Source: a bacterium (lineage in GTDB: Bacteria > Patescibacteriota > Patescibacteriia > Patescibacteriales > GWC2-42-12). Taken from it: a DNA stretch of 32,154 nt. A program made the position numbers and the translations under genes. The stretch lies in the NCBI GenBank assembly GCA_030649205.1, contig JAUSGE010000009.1, forward strand, positions 1-32,154, in the 5' to 3' direction. Below are positions 22,501 to 28,154 of this stretch, in pieces; position 1 is the stretch's first letter, and the number at the start of each line of letters is the position of its first letter. The notes beneath the pieces are model-generated. The model did not search any database. It was given only the letters and a program-made list of their open reading frames with translations, and was not told the DNA's origin.

Positions 22501-23652
22501 TATAATAACTGCACTACTCAGAGTGCTTATTGCGATAACACAAATTTTGAATTATATTATTGCCGCGACGCGGGCGGGCCGGGCACGGCCGATGATTTGC
22601 CCGCGATTTTAAGTGATTCAGCCGTGATTAGGGGTAGAAGCGCAAATTTGAAATGCGATGATGGAACCGGAAGCTGTGAAGGCAAGGCACAAGACGACGA
22701 CTGCAGTGATGACAGCGGCAAATGTGAAGTTGATATTTTAAAAGAATTTTATTTTTTCCGGGAAGGCAAGCCGTCAGCCGCCGGAGATTTTAAGGTCAGC
22801 GTCTTGCCTCGAGGCGGGGCAGTTTCGGCCAGCTGGGATTCGGTGACTGGCGCTACCGGCTATAAAGTCTATTATGGAACGGCCAGCGGCAAATATACTG
22901 ATTCAGTTGAGGCAGCGGCACAGATTGAAACAACACAAACTAAAGAAATTACCGGTTTAACCAATGGCAAAAAATATTATTTTGCCATGACTTCCTATAA
23001 CGCGCAAAAAGCCGAGAGCGGATATTCGGATCCAATTAGTGTTACGCCAGCCGACAGCCAAGGTCCGGCAGTAGCGCCAACTCTATTTAAGGCAACACCC
23101 GGGAATATGAAAGTAGACTTAGAATGGGCTAATAATTATAGCGAAACGGTAAGCTTCAGGGCATTTTATAAAGCCACAGACGATTGCAACGATCAAGTAA
23201 ATTTTGGCAGTTCAATTCCGGTTGCCACTTCCCTGGCCGCAACTTCCACAGCCGCAATTAATAATCTGGCCAATGGCATAAATTATTGTTTTGGCGCAGT
23301 GGCTTACGATTCGTCCGGCAACAAGAGCGCCACCACTACGGCTTCGGCCAGGCCGTTCGCGCCAGCGGCTAATTTAGCTTTAGCGGGTGTTGGCGATGGG
23401 CTGGTGAAATTGTCATGGAGTTCAGCTTTAGGCGCGGCAAAATATAAAATATATTATAATAGAAGCGGAGATTCAGTTATTGCTTCTGCCGCCACATCCA
23501 CGCCCGGCACAACGGCTAATCCGCAAATTATTTTCGGCTTAACCAATGGCACGGCTTATAATTTTATGATTAGATCAGCGGGTGTTGATTCAGGCGGCGG
23601 CGACATAGAAAGCGCTAATTCCAATAAAATCAGCGCTACGCCGAGTAAATAA
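16564..23652 (+). CDS. Giant secreted VirB2-like-headed protein with TIG, Cys-rich, Big_5 and FN3 domains
   Basis: About 2362 aa. The N-terminus repeats the 13150 layout: signal peptide ending AHFALAA, DVGLNYAEGTGLS, and two membrane helices (about 56-79 and 95-117). Then come a Big_5-like domain (SGTIPGDQAKNVIRN), a Cys motif CCNGIKDPTETAIDCGGECG, and three to four TIG/IPT repeats beginning near 469, 600, 689 and 796 (PFISSFDPKEGPAG, GEYFG). A very Cys-rich region (about 920-1290) precedes a jelly-roll-like segment (about 1305-1440, YRQDFNTPGDLAGW) and more Cys. Next is another Big_5 domain (from about 1603) carrying an odd hydrophobic insert (1673-1700). Three fibronectin-III repeats occupy about 2074-2360 (GLTNGKKYYFAM, GLTNGTAYNFMI). 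I start at ATG 16564, because the earlier ATG lies in repeat sequence. Likely an adhesin or surface fibre, disulfide-stabilised; function unproven. Confidence 0.85.
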   Translation: MTKKIKKILIVFSLLAAVFAVAHFALAATADVGLNYAEGTGLSAASDPRVIAANIIRIALGFLGIIAVGLIIYAGYLWMTANGEAEKVEKAKKILIGAVIGLLICLASFAIASYILSRLTEATGGENTDPFACSGPDCPGGGPDFSFGVSGTIPGDQAKNVIRNVRVRVFLNDAMADNIDQNVLNNNFKVEKIAFINSADETETNLPEIQPVEGVVESGGGRREINFKSNANCGDENNTQNCLDSWSKYKVTVNGGSGIKSINNQSLSCAGNSCKFVFSTNNLIDTSGPTAGIISQQICRDDGSLKLGANTVTGWARDDAGFSSLGFLEQKVGESRIKTDIVKPGKKQTYQSESYQYDTKAMAVGDQYNFSFSAYDLAYHKADSSFTTTIRPGHCCNGIKDPTETAIDCGGECGACDGAACANDISVPATCSDNLCASQTCRSEGSTAAKCSAAGYAAGTTNCCLCQSPPVITGISPAGGFCKNEPNEACLADSDCASGDSCDQSAPNGKAGNFFTIYGRNFGASPGNGGVYASSTLGWVKAKLANDSAAGNVQCTNVWTDNKITAIVPSGAQTGAIKIVKSDSASTTSVFDFKINDIDRPGICSLDPDSGKQDEVINYYGIKLSGASPYFGNINNRIAGVGASFNDNKKGTAKVPNITAGNTSSFALKDKVYSNYLDFTKDKELYKGPFISSFDPKEGPAGQYVTINGGGFGATAGEVYFGDAITGKPASFDFPKICADSIWSDKQVIVKVPENLQNRRNYKITMKIGAWPAIDTTSIQPEIDRNFIFNSASPLKPSLCKIDPAMGKINTRVSLYGEYFGEKKNPAVLIGDKPYPLIRFQADKDQTVFDYWDKDNDPKITGIRPDKIITKVPNQAVTGPVKVVQTVTVSTRAGQGVSQVIGNGKNFKVGICETKDDCGSVSLCCSAGTPYAGQCKTGTVEQDVCFPEIKSCVYEWNFSTGGSSSACASDKDTDNNPATLSECGDPESCSGYGSSLASCYGQMCPNSPGQCSGNSGSVATGVKCGNDVCKKAAGCLDKDGVTLLCTYSATLNRCVKNSVACNLTDSITDANGVKFALKCGTVDNKNVWYYDSNKTCASSGYTKSADKNKCLGSACETCSSGFVCQKDGGAGVCAVNNNICPAGSTCDPAKNECLKTTPQSSCECCCSISQNTASGNPGCCTGLKCGDTCGSDTSLTDGPDTNDDGIGDSNAGQGKCTGCTVKNANGQVNQAASNASCNCSGTSGKFCDTSGAGGLGTCNDCTQLSTAGLCSGLGAGSCCLDATKSDVCRGVSAGGSTVKDTDFQEVYRQDFNTPGDLAGWTPSAECAGQYAVKDGFLEFQGNNDCNLGVEFNKFNFRVGSEYKIKIKIKRDDTNGAIALGLGTASGNYTINPSSANNEKNYEFVFGPGLIPTISARYNHIKLSIDKVNDSYKVDGFYQVDYIAIEEKSPYSFCAYYSCGSGADAANCQGAQKTGTYRTKDCGNQCQLFPQFGLECNNKTAKADTCDANVCTNFSCLDENGYGVGKPNPSYEPTAKNNTCGTCCCDPKAGSDQCKAVNSKLSCVADKGSCSGANRGLCCGCSADSDCGSSATTGCGTDTCCSSRPTVTATVPVAGAGNSDDKTKVCRNALIQADFNRPMSLNTFSGNVIVAGEYGADQCPDNTTYLTAAYKPTFFAKVKFWLAKLPLIDKLFASAARADAVDGNFCAIKGTVNGVNNKDTSTLEFAPSQILEPKRKYYVIIKGDTNTSDAVKEGVLSVGGISMKPVLVDEKTFNGITYKGKIWSFTTMSDQGPNKGVCEISKVIIDPDSHLFQTNKNDPNDDDPKKDTFDKIADSDRVFTATALNVQGQALAPVKEYGWNWIWSTDNNKVAVARPVANGPGYFGRELIRANDNITEGETYVNAKAEITISSIVSSPIGKTIPGKAKVYVLVCSNPWPTVEPNGEWRPFRDYGLKCSDPNGDCSGPYSTEGSSCGESDKCQYNNCTTQSAYCDNTNFELYYCRDAGGPGTADDLPAILSDSAVIRGRSANLKCDDGTGSCEGKAQDDDCSDDSGKCEVDILKEFYFFREGKPSAAGDFKVSVLPRGGAVSASWDSVTGATGYKVYYGTASGKYTDSVEAAAQIETTQTKEITGLTNGKKYYFAMTSYNAQKAESGYSDPISVTPADSQGPAVAPTLFKATPGNMKVDLEWANNYSETVSFRAFYKATDDCNDQVNFGSSIPVATSLAATSTAAINNLANGINYCFGAVAYDSSGNKSATTTASARPFAPAANLALAGVGDGLVKLSWSSALGAAKYKIYYNRSGDSVIASAATSTPGTTANPQIIFGLTNGTAYNFMIRSAGVDSGGGDIESANSNKISATPSK

Positions 23653-23667
23653 TCTAAAATTAATTTT

Positions 23668-23718
23668 CTGCCTGACTTTAGTCAGCTGTTAACTCCGGCT
23701 AAAGCCGGGCAGAAAGAA
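23668..23718. repeat. Imperfect palindrome after the giant gene
   Basis: TTTCTGCCTGACTTTAGTCA and its partner ending AGCCGGGCAGAAA form a 21-bp imperfect stem around CTGTTAACT. There is no T-run, so it is not a clear terminator. It shares the CCCGGCTTTAGCCGGAGTTAA string (reverse strand) with 10699-10726. Confidence 0.6.
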
Positions 23719-23731
23719 AAGTAATAATTCT

Positions 23732-24418
23732 ATGTTTGACGATTTGGATAAACAAAATGCGCCAGAGTCCTCTGCGAGAGACTCTGGCGGAGAAAGTAAC
23801 CCCCCTACCCCCCTTTTAAAGGGGGGCGCTTCGGCGCCGGTAAAAGTTGAAGACATTTTGGCCGAAGTTGACCGAGGTGGTAAGCCGGAAGCGTTTCGTC
23901 CCAGGCCGGCTAACGTTCCTCCAAGTTACGGCACGGTCATTCCGGCCGATGATAGCTGGTTAAAAAATAAAAAATTGATTTTTGGCTCGCTGGCCGGAAT
24001 TTTTGTTATTTTAGCCGGAGTTTATTTTGGGCTGATGCTGATGAAAAATAAAACACTGCCTGAAAGCGCGAGCGCGCCAGAGCAGCCGGTTAATCAGGTA
24101 AATAATGAAATCAACGCTCCGGCCGCGCCTGAAGACGCGCCTGCTAATCCCCAGACACTCGGTGTCCCGGGGACACCGAGTGTCTCTGCAGACACTGACC
24201 AGGACGGCTTGACCGATGAAGAAGAGTCCGCGCTGGGCGCTAATCCCAATGATCCGGACAGCGATCAGGACGGTTTGACCGACCGCGAGGAAGTTAAAGT
24301 CTATCTGACCGATCTTTTAAAGCCGGATACTGACGGCGACGGTTATCCTGACGGCACCGAAGTTAAAAATGGCTATGATCCCAAAGGGCCGGGTAAATTA
24401 TTGGAAATAAAACCATAG
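23732..24418 (+). CDS. Single-pass membrane protein with thrombospondin type 3 repeats
   Basis: This 228-aa protein has a disordered cytoplasmic N-terminus, one membrane helix (about 82-103, LIFGSLAGIFVILAGVYFGL), a Pro/Ala-rich linker and three Asp-rich TSP3-type calcium motifs (DTDQDGLTDEEE, DSDQDGLTDREE, DTDGDGYPDGTE). By family analogy the repeats bind Ca2+ outside the membrane. Three palindromic stretches are translated within the disordered parts: 23760-23788, 23812-23840 and 24153-24185. It is 5 bases upstream of a paralog with the same layout, suggesting tandem duplication, and follows the giant surface genes. No specific function recognised. Confidence 0.82.
   Translation: MFDDLDKQNAPESSARDSGGESNPPTPLLKGGASAPVKVEDILAEVDRGGKPEAFRPRPANVPPSYGTVIPADDSWLKNKKLIFGSLAGIFVILAGVYFGLMLMKNKTLPESASAPEQPVNQVNNEINAPAAPEDAPANPQTLGVPGTPSVSADTDQDGLTDEEESALGANPNDPDSDQDGLTDREEVKVYLTDLLKPDTDGDGYPDGTEVKNGYDPKGPGKLLEIKP
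23760..23840. repeat. Cluster of palindromes in the N-terminal coding part of the TSP3 protein gene
   Basis: GCCAGAGTCCTCT and AGAGACTCTGGC form one stem with a GCG loop (about 23760-23787). CCCCCC-TTTTAAA-GGGGGG follows (about 23812-23826), and GGCGC-TTCG-GCGCC overlaps its end with a UUCG tetraloop. All are translated in frame (NPPTPLLKGGASAP). Confidence 0.7.
24153..24185. repeat. In-frame perfect palindrome, subfamily 1
   Basis: AGACACTCGGTGTCC (24153-24167), loop CGG, GGACACCGAGTGTCT (24171-24185): perfect 15-bp arms. It is translated as part of QTLGVPGTPSVS in the extracellular linker of the TSP3 protein. The inner 13 bp of each arm are identical to the yqeY terminator at 11396-11425. 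Confidence 0.85.
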
Positions 24419-24423
24419 AGCTT

Positions 24424-25440
24424 ATGTTTAACATGCTTAACATAATCAGGAAAAAGCCAGTGGAAAATTCCCAGACGCCGGATGTCCCGGGGACGTCCGG
24501 CGTCTCCGGCGAAAAGCAGATTAATCTTGATAAAATCGCCATCCATGCCATGCCGGAGCATTTTCGCCATCAGACGGCTAAGGTTAAAAGCGCTAAAACC
24601 GCCGGCATTGTCATTATTGCCGGAGGCGGATTTTTACTGATTGCGGCTTCGCTCGGACTGTATTATTATTTATTCAGAACGCCCGCGCCGGCGGTTCAGA
24701 GCCAGCCCGCGGCTTTAAATAGCGCGCCTGATGATCAAAATCAAAACCAGCCGGCGGTTGAACAAAATACAGCCGGCTTGGCTACCACCACCGAGCCCGC
24801 GACTTTGCCCGCGGACAATGATTTAGCCGCTTCCACGGCCAGCACCACTTCGCCGGCCGGCGAGCCGGGCATGAGCGGCGACAGCCTAAAATCAGGATTG
24901 GACAGCGATAATGATAGCTTGACTGACGCGGAAGAAGATTTATTAGGCGCCGCGACCTCCACGCCTGATACGGACGGCGACGGCTATCCTGACGGCACCG
25001 AGCTGATTAATTTATATGATCCGGCGAGCCAAGGAAAATTAACCGATAACCCTCATATCGCGCTTTATGAAAATAAAACCTTTAATTATGGCGCGCTTTA
25101 TCCTAAAGTTTGGGAGCAGAGTTCTAATGGCGGAGACGATTCGGTGATGTTTAAATCCGCCGATAATCAGTTTATTCAAATTGTGGTTCAGCCCAATCCG
25201 GATAAACAGCCGCTAGACCAATGGTACATAGATCAGCTGGGCGTTGCTTCGGTTAGTGAAGCAAACCGCGCCGCCGGCGCGAACTGGCAGGGCATAAAAA
25301 GTTTGGATGGCTTGACTCTCTACTTAACCGACAGCCGGCAAAATTATATTTTCAGCCTGACGTATAATCCAACCGAGAGCAATATTTTAGAGTATATTGA
25401 TATTTTTCAGATGATGATTAAGTCGTTTGCGTTAAAATAA
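24424..25440 (+). CDS. Membrane-anchored TSP3-repeat protein with C-terminal alpha/beta domain
   Basis: This 338-aa protein has a short cytoplasmic part, one membrane helix (about 59-84, GIVIIAGGGFLLIAASLGLYY), a Thr/Ala/Pro-rich linker and two TSP3-type motifs (DSDNDSLTDAEE, DTDGDGYPDGTE). A folded C-terminal domain of about 110 residues follows (NKTFNYGALYPKVWEQS...IDIFQMMIKSF), resembling the PsbP-like domain of many bacterial lipoproteins; that resemblance is tentative. The palindrome at 24473-24505 is translated near the N-terminus (QTPDVPGTSGVS). The motif DTDGDGYPDGTE is identical to that of the upstream paralog. The stop overlaps the ybeY start (TAATG), indicating translational coupling. 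Confidence 0.8.
   Translation: MFNMLNIIRKKPVENSQTPDVPGTSGVSGEKQINLDKIAIHAMPEHFRHQTAKVKSAKTAGIVIIAGGGFLLIAASLGLYYYLFRTPAPAVQSQPAALNSAPDDQNQNQPAVEQNTAGLATTTEPATLPADNDLAASTASTTSPAGEPGMSGDSLKSGLDSDNDSLTDAEEDLLGAATSTPDTDGDGYPDGTELINLYDPASQGKLTDNPHIALYENKTFNYGALYPKVWEQSSNGGDDSVMFKSADNQFIQIVVQPNPDKQPLDQWYIDQLGVASVSEANRAAGANWQGIKSLDGLTLYLTDSRQNYIFSLTYNPTESNILEYIDIFQMMIKSFALK
24473..24505. repeat. In-frame palindrome, subfamily 2
   Basis: AGACGCCGGATGTCC (24473-24487), loop CGG, GGACGTCCGGCGTCT (24491-24505), with one G-U pair. The arms, including the imperfect pair, equal the topA terminator at 695-722. It has the same layout and loop as the palindrome 320 bp upstream. Confidence 0.85.
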
Positions 25441-25877
25441 TGAAATTAGAAATTAATAATCGGACAAAAAGCAAAATTGATTTGGCGGTGGTAAAAAAAA
25501 TTGCGAGCGCGTTCAGCCGGAAATATAAATTGGGCGATCAGGAGCTGTCCTTGGCTTTTATCGGCGACGCGGCCATGAAAAAGCTGAATCGGAAATATCG
25601 CGGACAAGACAGCCGGACGGATATTTTGTCTTTTCGGGGCGAAGCTGACTTTTTTGGAGAACTGATTATTGATTACGCGCAGATAAAGCGGCAGGCCAAA
25701 CAGTTCGGCCAAACCGCCGAGCATGAGCTGGCCTTTATCCTGGTCCACGGCCTCCTGCATTTGATCGGCTATGATGATAAGACGGAGCGGGAGAGGAAGA
25801 AGATGATAAAAATTGGAGAGGAGTTTATAAAGCGTCATTGCGAGCGACTGGAAGGAGCGAAGCAATCTCACGAATAG
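25440..25877 (+). CDS. ybeY: Endoribonuclease YbeY (rRNA maturation factor)
   Basis: This 145-aa protein is a zinc-dependent RNase family member involved in 16S rRNA 3' maturation and ribosome quality control. RKYRGQDSRTDILSF and GELIIDYAQIKRQA match the family, and the metal site is HGLLHLIGYDD. The usual third ligand in HGxxHxxxxxH is Asp here, which can still coordinate metal, so activity is not excluded. The last residues (RHCERLEGAKQSHE) are encoded by the MITE-like repeat that starts at 25834, so the native C-terminus seems to have been replaced. The start overlaps the stop of the upstream membrane-protein gene. dgkA follows, as is common for ybeY. Confidence 0.92.
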   Translation: MKLEINNRTKSKIDLAVVKKIASAFSRKYKLGDQELSLAFIGDAAMKKLNRKYRGQDSRTDILSFRGEADFFGELIIDYAQIKRQAKQFGQTAEHELAFILVHGLLHLIGYDDKTERERKKMIKIGEEFIKRHCERLEGAKQSHE

Positions 25878-25945
25878 AGAGTTTAGATAAAAGTTTATAG
25901 TTTGTGAGATTGCTTCGCCCCGCATCCGCGGGGCTCGCAATGACA
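25834..25945. repeat. MITE-like GTCATTGCGA element (copy 3), entering ybeY
   Basis: GTCATTGCGA (25834-25843) and TCGCAATGAC (ending 25944) are terminal inverted repeats, with GCAATCTCAC and GTGAGATTGC inside. The left 44 bases provide the 3' end and stop codon of ybeY. The right half is nearly identical to 601-645. Confidence 0.82.
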
Positions 25946-25955
25946 ATAAGAATTT

Positions 25956-26336
25956 ATGATTCGCGTTTCCAGATTATTTAAAAGTTTCGGCTATGCCCTT
26001 AAAGGCTTGCTTAAGACTTTTCGCGAGGAGCAAAATTTGCGCCTGCAAACCGCGGCCAGCCTGATAACTGTGGCGCTGGCGGCCTATTTTCGCTTGAGCC
26101 GGACCGAATGGGCGATGCTGGTTTTGGCAATTTGCCTGGTGCTGATCGCGGAAATTATCAACAGCGCCGTGGAAAGAGTTACTGATGTCTTAAAGCCCAG
26201 GATAAACAGCTACGTTAAAGAGATAAAAGATATCATGGCGGCCGCGGTTCTGCTTGCATCCTTAACCGCGATTATCGTCGGGATAATTATTTTTTGGCCG
26301 CACGCGTTTACCCTGTTAAATAATTTTAAATTTTGA
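25956..26336 (+). CDS. dgkA: Diacylglycerol kinase / undecaprenol kinase
   Basis: This 126-aa integral membrane kinase of the prokaryotic DgkA family, in Gram-positive relatives phosphorylates undecaprenol and so recycles the wall-lipid carrier. SFGYALKGLLKTFREEQNLRLQ is the amphipathic N-terminus. Three membrane helices follow (about 31-48, 51-70 and 93-117). The catalytic AEIINSAVERVTDVL and KEIKDIMAAAVLL motifs are present. It lies in the ybeY-dgkA pair; the spacer is filled by the repeat copy. The next gene starts 1 base after its stop. The substrate preference is inferred. Confidence 0.93.
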   Translation: MIRVSRLFKSFGYALKGLLKTFREEQNLRLQTAASLITVALAAYFRLSRTEWAMLVLAICLVLIAEIINSAVERVTDVLKPRINSYVKEIKDIMAAAVLLASLTAIIVGIIIFWPHAFTLLNNFKF

Positions 26337-26337
26337 T

Positions 26338-26601
26338 ATGGCAAAGTTTTATTATGTGTATACGCTTAAATCCAAGAAAGACAAGAAAAATTATGTCGGT
26401 TATACGGAAAATTTAAAATTACGATTTGAGCGGCATAATAAAGGGTTGGTTGAATCAACAAAAAATAGAAGGCCATTTGCCATAATATATTATGAAGCCT
26501 GCCTAAGCCGAACAGATGCTACGCGTAGAGAAAAATATTTGAAAACGTATCATGGCAAGATGTTTTTAAAGAAAAGGCTCAAATCGTATTTAACAGGGTG
26601 A
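26338..26601 (+). CDS. Small GIY-YIG nuclease domain protein
   Basis: This 87-aa protein is a second solo GIY-YIG protein of a different subfamily from 16072. YYVYTLKS is the GIY strand, KNYVGYTENLKLRFERHNKG carries a YVG variant of YIG and the catalytic Arg, and RREKYLKTYHGK contains the Glu. Length is normal for the subfamily. It starts one base after the dgkA stop and ends 44 bases before ftsA, so it is probably co-transcribed with ybeY-dgkA. Its role is unknown. No repeats flank it directly. Confidence 0.85.
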   Translation: MAKFYYVYTLKSKKDKKNYVGYTENLKLRFERHNKGLVESTKNRRPFAIIYYEACLSRTDATRREKYLKTYHGKMFLKKRLKSYLTG

Positions 26602-26606
26602 ATTAT

Positions 26607-26636
26607 TTGGACAGTTTTAAATTATTTTAGTATAAT
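26607..26636 (+). promoter_or_regulatory. Promoter of ftsA, suggesting a leaderless mRNA
   Basis: TTGGAC (26607-26612) and a perfect TATAAT (26631-26636) are 18 bases apart. A start about 7 bases after the -10 box (near 26643) would be only about 3 nt from the ATG at 26646. Confidence 0.6.
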
Positions 26637-26645
26637 GAGCTTATT

Positions 26646-27911
26646 ATGAGAAATAACATTATTGCCGGATTAGACATCGGCTCAACCGCCATTAGATTGG
26701 TAGTCGGCCAGAAAATCGCGAATGAATCGGGTGAACAGCTGCAAATTTTAGGCGCGGTGATCGTGCCGGCTGAAGGCATTAATCGCGGCGCGGTTAATAG
26801 CATTGAAGACGCGACTTCGGCGATTTCGGCTTGTTTGGAAAAAGCCGAAAGGCTGATCGGCGTGCCGGTGCAAAATATCTGGGTCGGCATCAACGGGCCT
26901 AATTTGAAATGCGAAAAAAGCCAGGGCGTGGTCGCGGTGGGCCGGAGCGACAACGAGATAACCGAAGATGACGTCAATCGGGCGATTGAAGCGGCGCAGG
27001 CCTTGTCCGTGCCGCCGAATTATGAAATCCTCCATGTCATTCCGGTTAAATTTACCGTGGATAACCAGGAAGACATTAAAGATCCGATCGGCATGACCGG
27101 GGTAAGATTGGAAGTGGAAACTTTAATAATCCAAGGGCTGTCCAATCAAATAAAAAATTTAACCAAGGCCATTTACCGCACCAGTTTGGAAATTGAGGAT
27201 CTGGTGCTGTCGCCTTTGGCCGCGGCCGAGGTAGTCATTAGCTCCAAGCAAAAAGAGCTGGGCGCCGCGCTGATTAACATCGGTTCGGCCACTACCAGCC
27301 TGGCGGTGTTTGAAGAAGGCGAACTATTGCACGCCGCCGTCATTCCCATCGGTTCCGAGCACATCACGGCTGATGTGGCCATCGGCTTGCGCTGTCCGAT
27401 TAATTTGGCTGAAAGAATTAAATTGGATTTCGGCTCGTCCCGAAGTGAAAAATACAGCAAAAAAGACGAAGTGGATATTTCCGATCTGGCCAAAGAAGAA
27501 AATGTGGGCGAGGAAAGCATGGTGATTTCCAAAAAATACGTGGCGGAAATAATTGAAGCGCGCGTGGAAGAAATTTTTGAGAAGATTGACAACGAACTTA
27601 AAAAGATTGACCGTTCCGGCATGCTGCCGGCCGGAGTTTTTTTGATCGGCGGCGGCGCTAAACTGGCCGATATCGTGGAAACGGCAAAAAATAAATTGCG
27701 CTTGCCGGCTTGCTTGGGCACGAATAAGAATATCTCGCTGGCGCTTGATAAAGTTAATGATATTAATTATTTAACCGCTTTGGGCCTGGTGGCCTGGGGC
27801 AATCAGTTAACCAAAGGCAAAAAAGGCTCAAGGCTGAATTGGCCGGGCGGCGGCGCGGCCGGTAAAACTCTGGACAAAGTCAAAGGCTGGTTCAACTCCT
27901 TGATTCCTTAA
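26646..27911 (+). CDS. ftsA: Cell division protein FtsA
   Basis: This 421-aa actin-like ATPase tethers FtsZ to the membrane. The phosphate-1 motif GLDIGSTAIRLVVG is at the start. The 1C (SHS2-like) insertion contains GPNLKCEKSQGVVAVG and VIPVKFTVDNQEDIKDPIGM. Phosphate-2 is ALINIGSATTSLAVFEEGEL, and the adenosine motif is GVFLIGGGAKLADIVE. The C-terminal LDKVKGWFNSLIP is the amphipathic membrane-targeting helix. The length is standard. It has its own promoter and is followed by a 243-bp palindrome-containing spacer before ftsZ. Confidence 0.97.
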   Translation: MRNNIIAGLDIGSTAIRLVVGQKIANESGEQLQILGAVIVPAEGINRGAVNSIEDATSAISACLEKAERLIGVPVQNIWVGINGPNLKCEKSQGVVAVGRSDNEITEDDVNRAIEAAQALSVPPNYEILHVIPVKFTVDNQEDIKDPIGMTGVRLEVETLIIQGLSNQIKNLTKAIYRTSLEIEDLVLSPLAAAEVVISSKQKELGAALINIGSATTSLAVFEEGELLHAAVIPIGSEHITADVAIGLRCPINLAERIKLDFGSSRSEKYSKKDEVDISDLAKEENVGEESMVISKKYVAEIIEARVEEIFEKIDNELKKIDRSGMLPAGVFLIGGGAKLADIVETAKNKLRLPACLGTNKNISLALDKVNDINYLTALGLVAWGNQLTKGKKGSRLNWPGGGAAGKTLDKVKGWFNSLIP

Positions 27912-27930
27912 GATAGGCGGCGCATGAAGG

Positions 27931-28029
27931 CTTGGGTAAAATTTATTAAATTTTCTACTGCGGAACTCGGCCGCCTGCTGGCGGCCTCAAACAGTCCTCG
28001 CACGAAAATTTAACAAAATTTTACCCAAG
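27931..28029. repeat. Long palindrome between ftsA and ftsZ
   Basis: CTTGGGTAAAATTTATTAAA continuing TTTTC (27931-27955) pairs with GAAAATTTAACAAAATTTTA then CCCAAG (28004-28029), with one substitution and one extra base. An inner stem GGCCGCC-TGCT-GGCGGCC sits at the apex. There is no T-run. The layout resembles the palindrome at 10736-10900, so it is probably a MITE-like insertion or a large leader hairpin. Confidence 0.75.
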
Positions 28030-28036
28030 ACATAGG

Positions 28037-28055
28037 TGTATAAAAGTTTTATACA
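28037..28055. promoter_or_regulatory. Perfect 9-bp inverted repeat upstream of ftsZ
   Basis: TGTATAAAA-G-TTTTATACA is a perfect dyad around one base. It lies 30 bases upstream of the ftsZ -35 candidate. The form is that of a dimeric regulator site; no regulator is identified in the window. Confidence 0.45.
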
Positions 28056-28084
28056 GTCTGATTTTTAAGCGATTGGACAAGTAC

Positions 28085-28113
28085 TTGATAAAATTTTAAG
28101 AATAAGTTAAGAT
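28085..28113 (+). promoter_or_regulatory. Promoter candidate of ftsZ
   Basis: TTGATA (28085-28090) and TAAGAT (28108-28113) are 17 bases apart, with a leader of about 35 nt before the ATG at 28155. Confidence 0.5.
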
Positions 28114-28154
28114 GCAAATAGATAGCAAGGGCTTCATAATTTGAAAATATTAAT

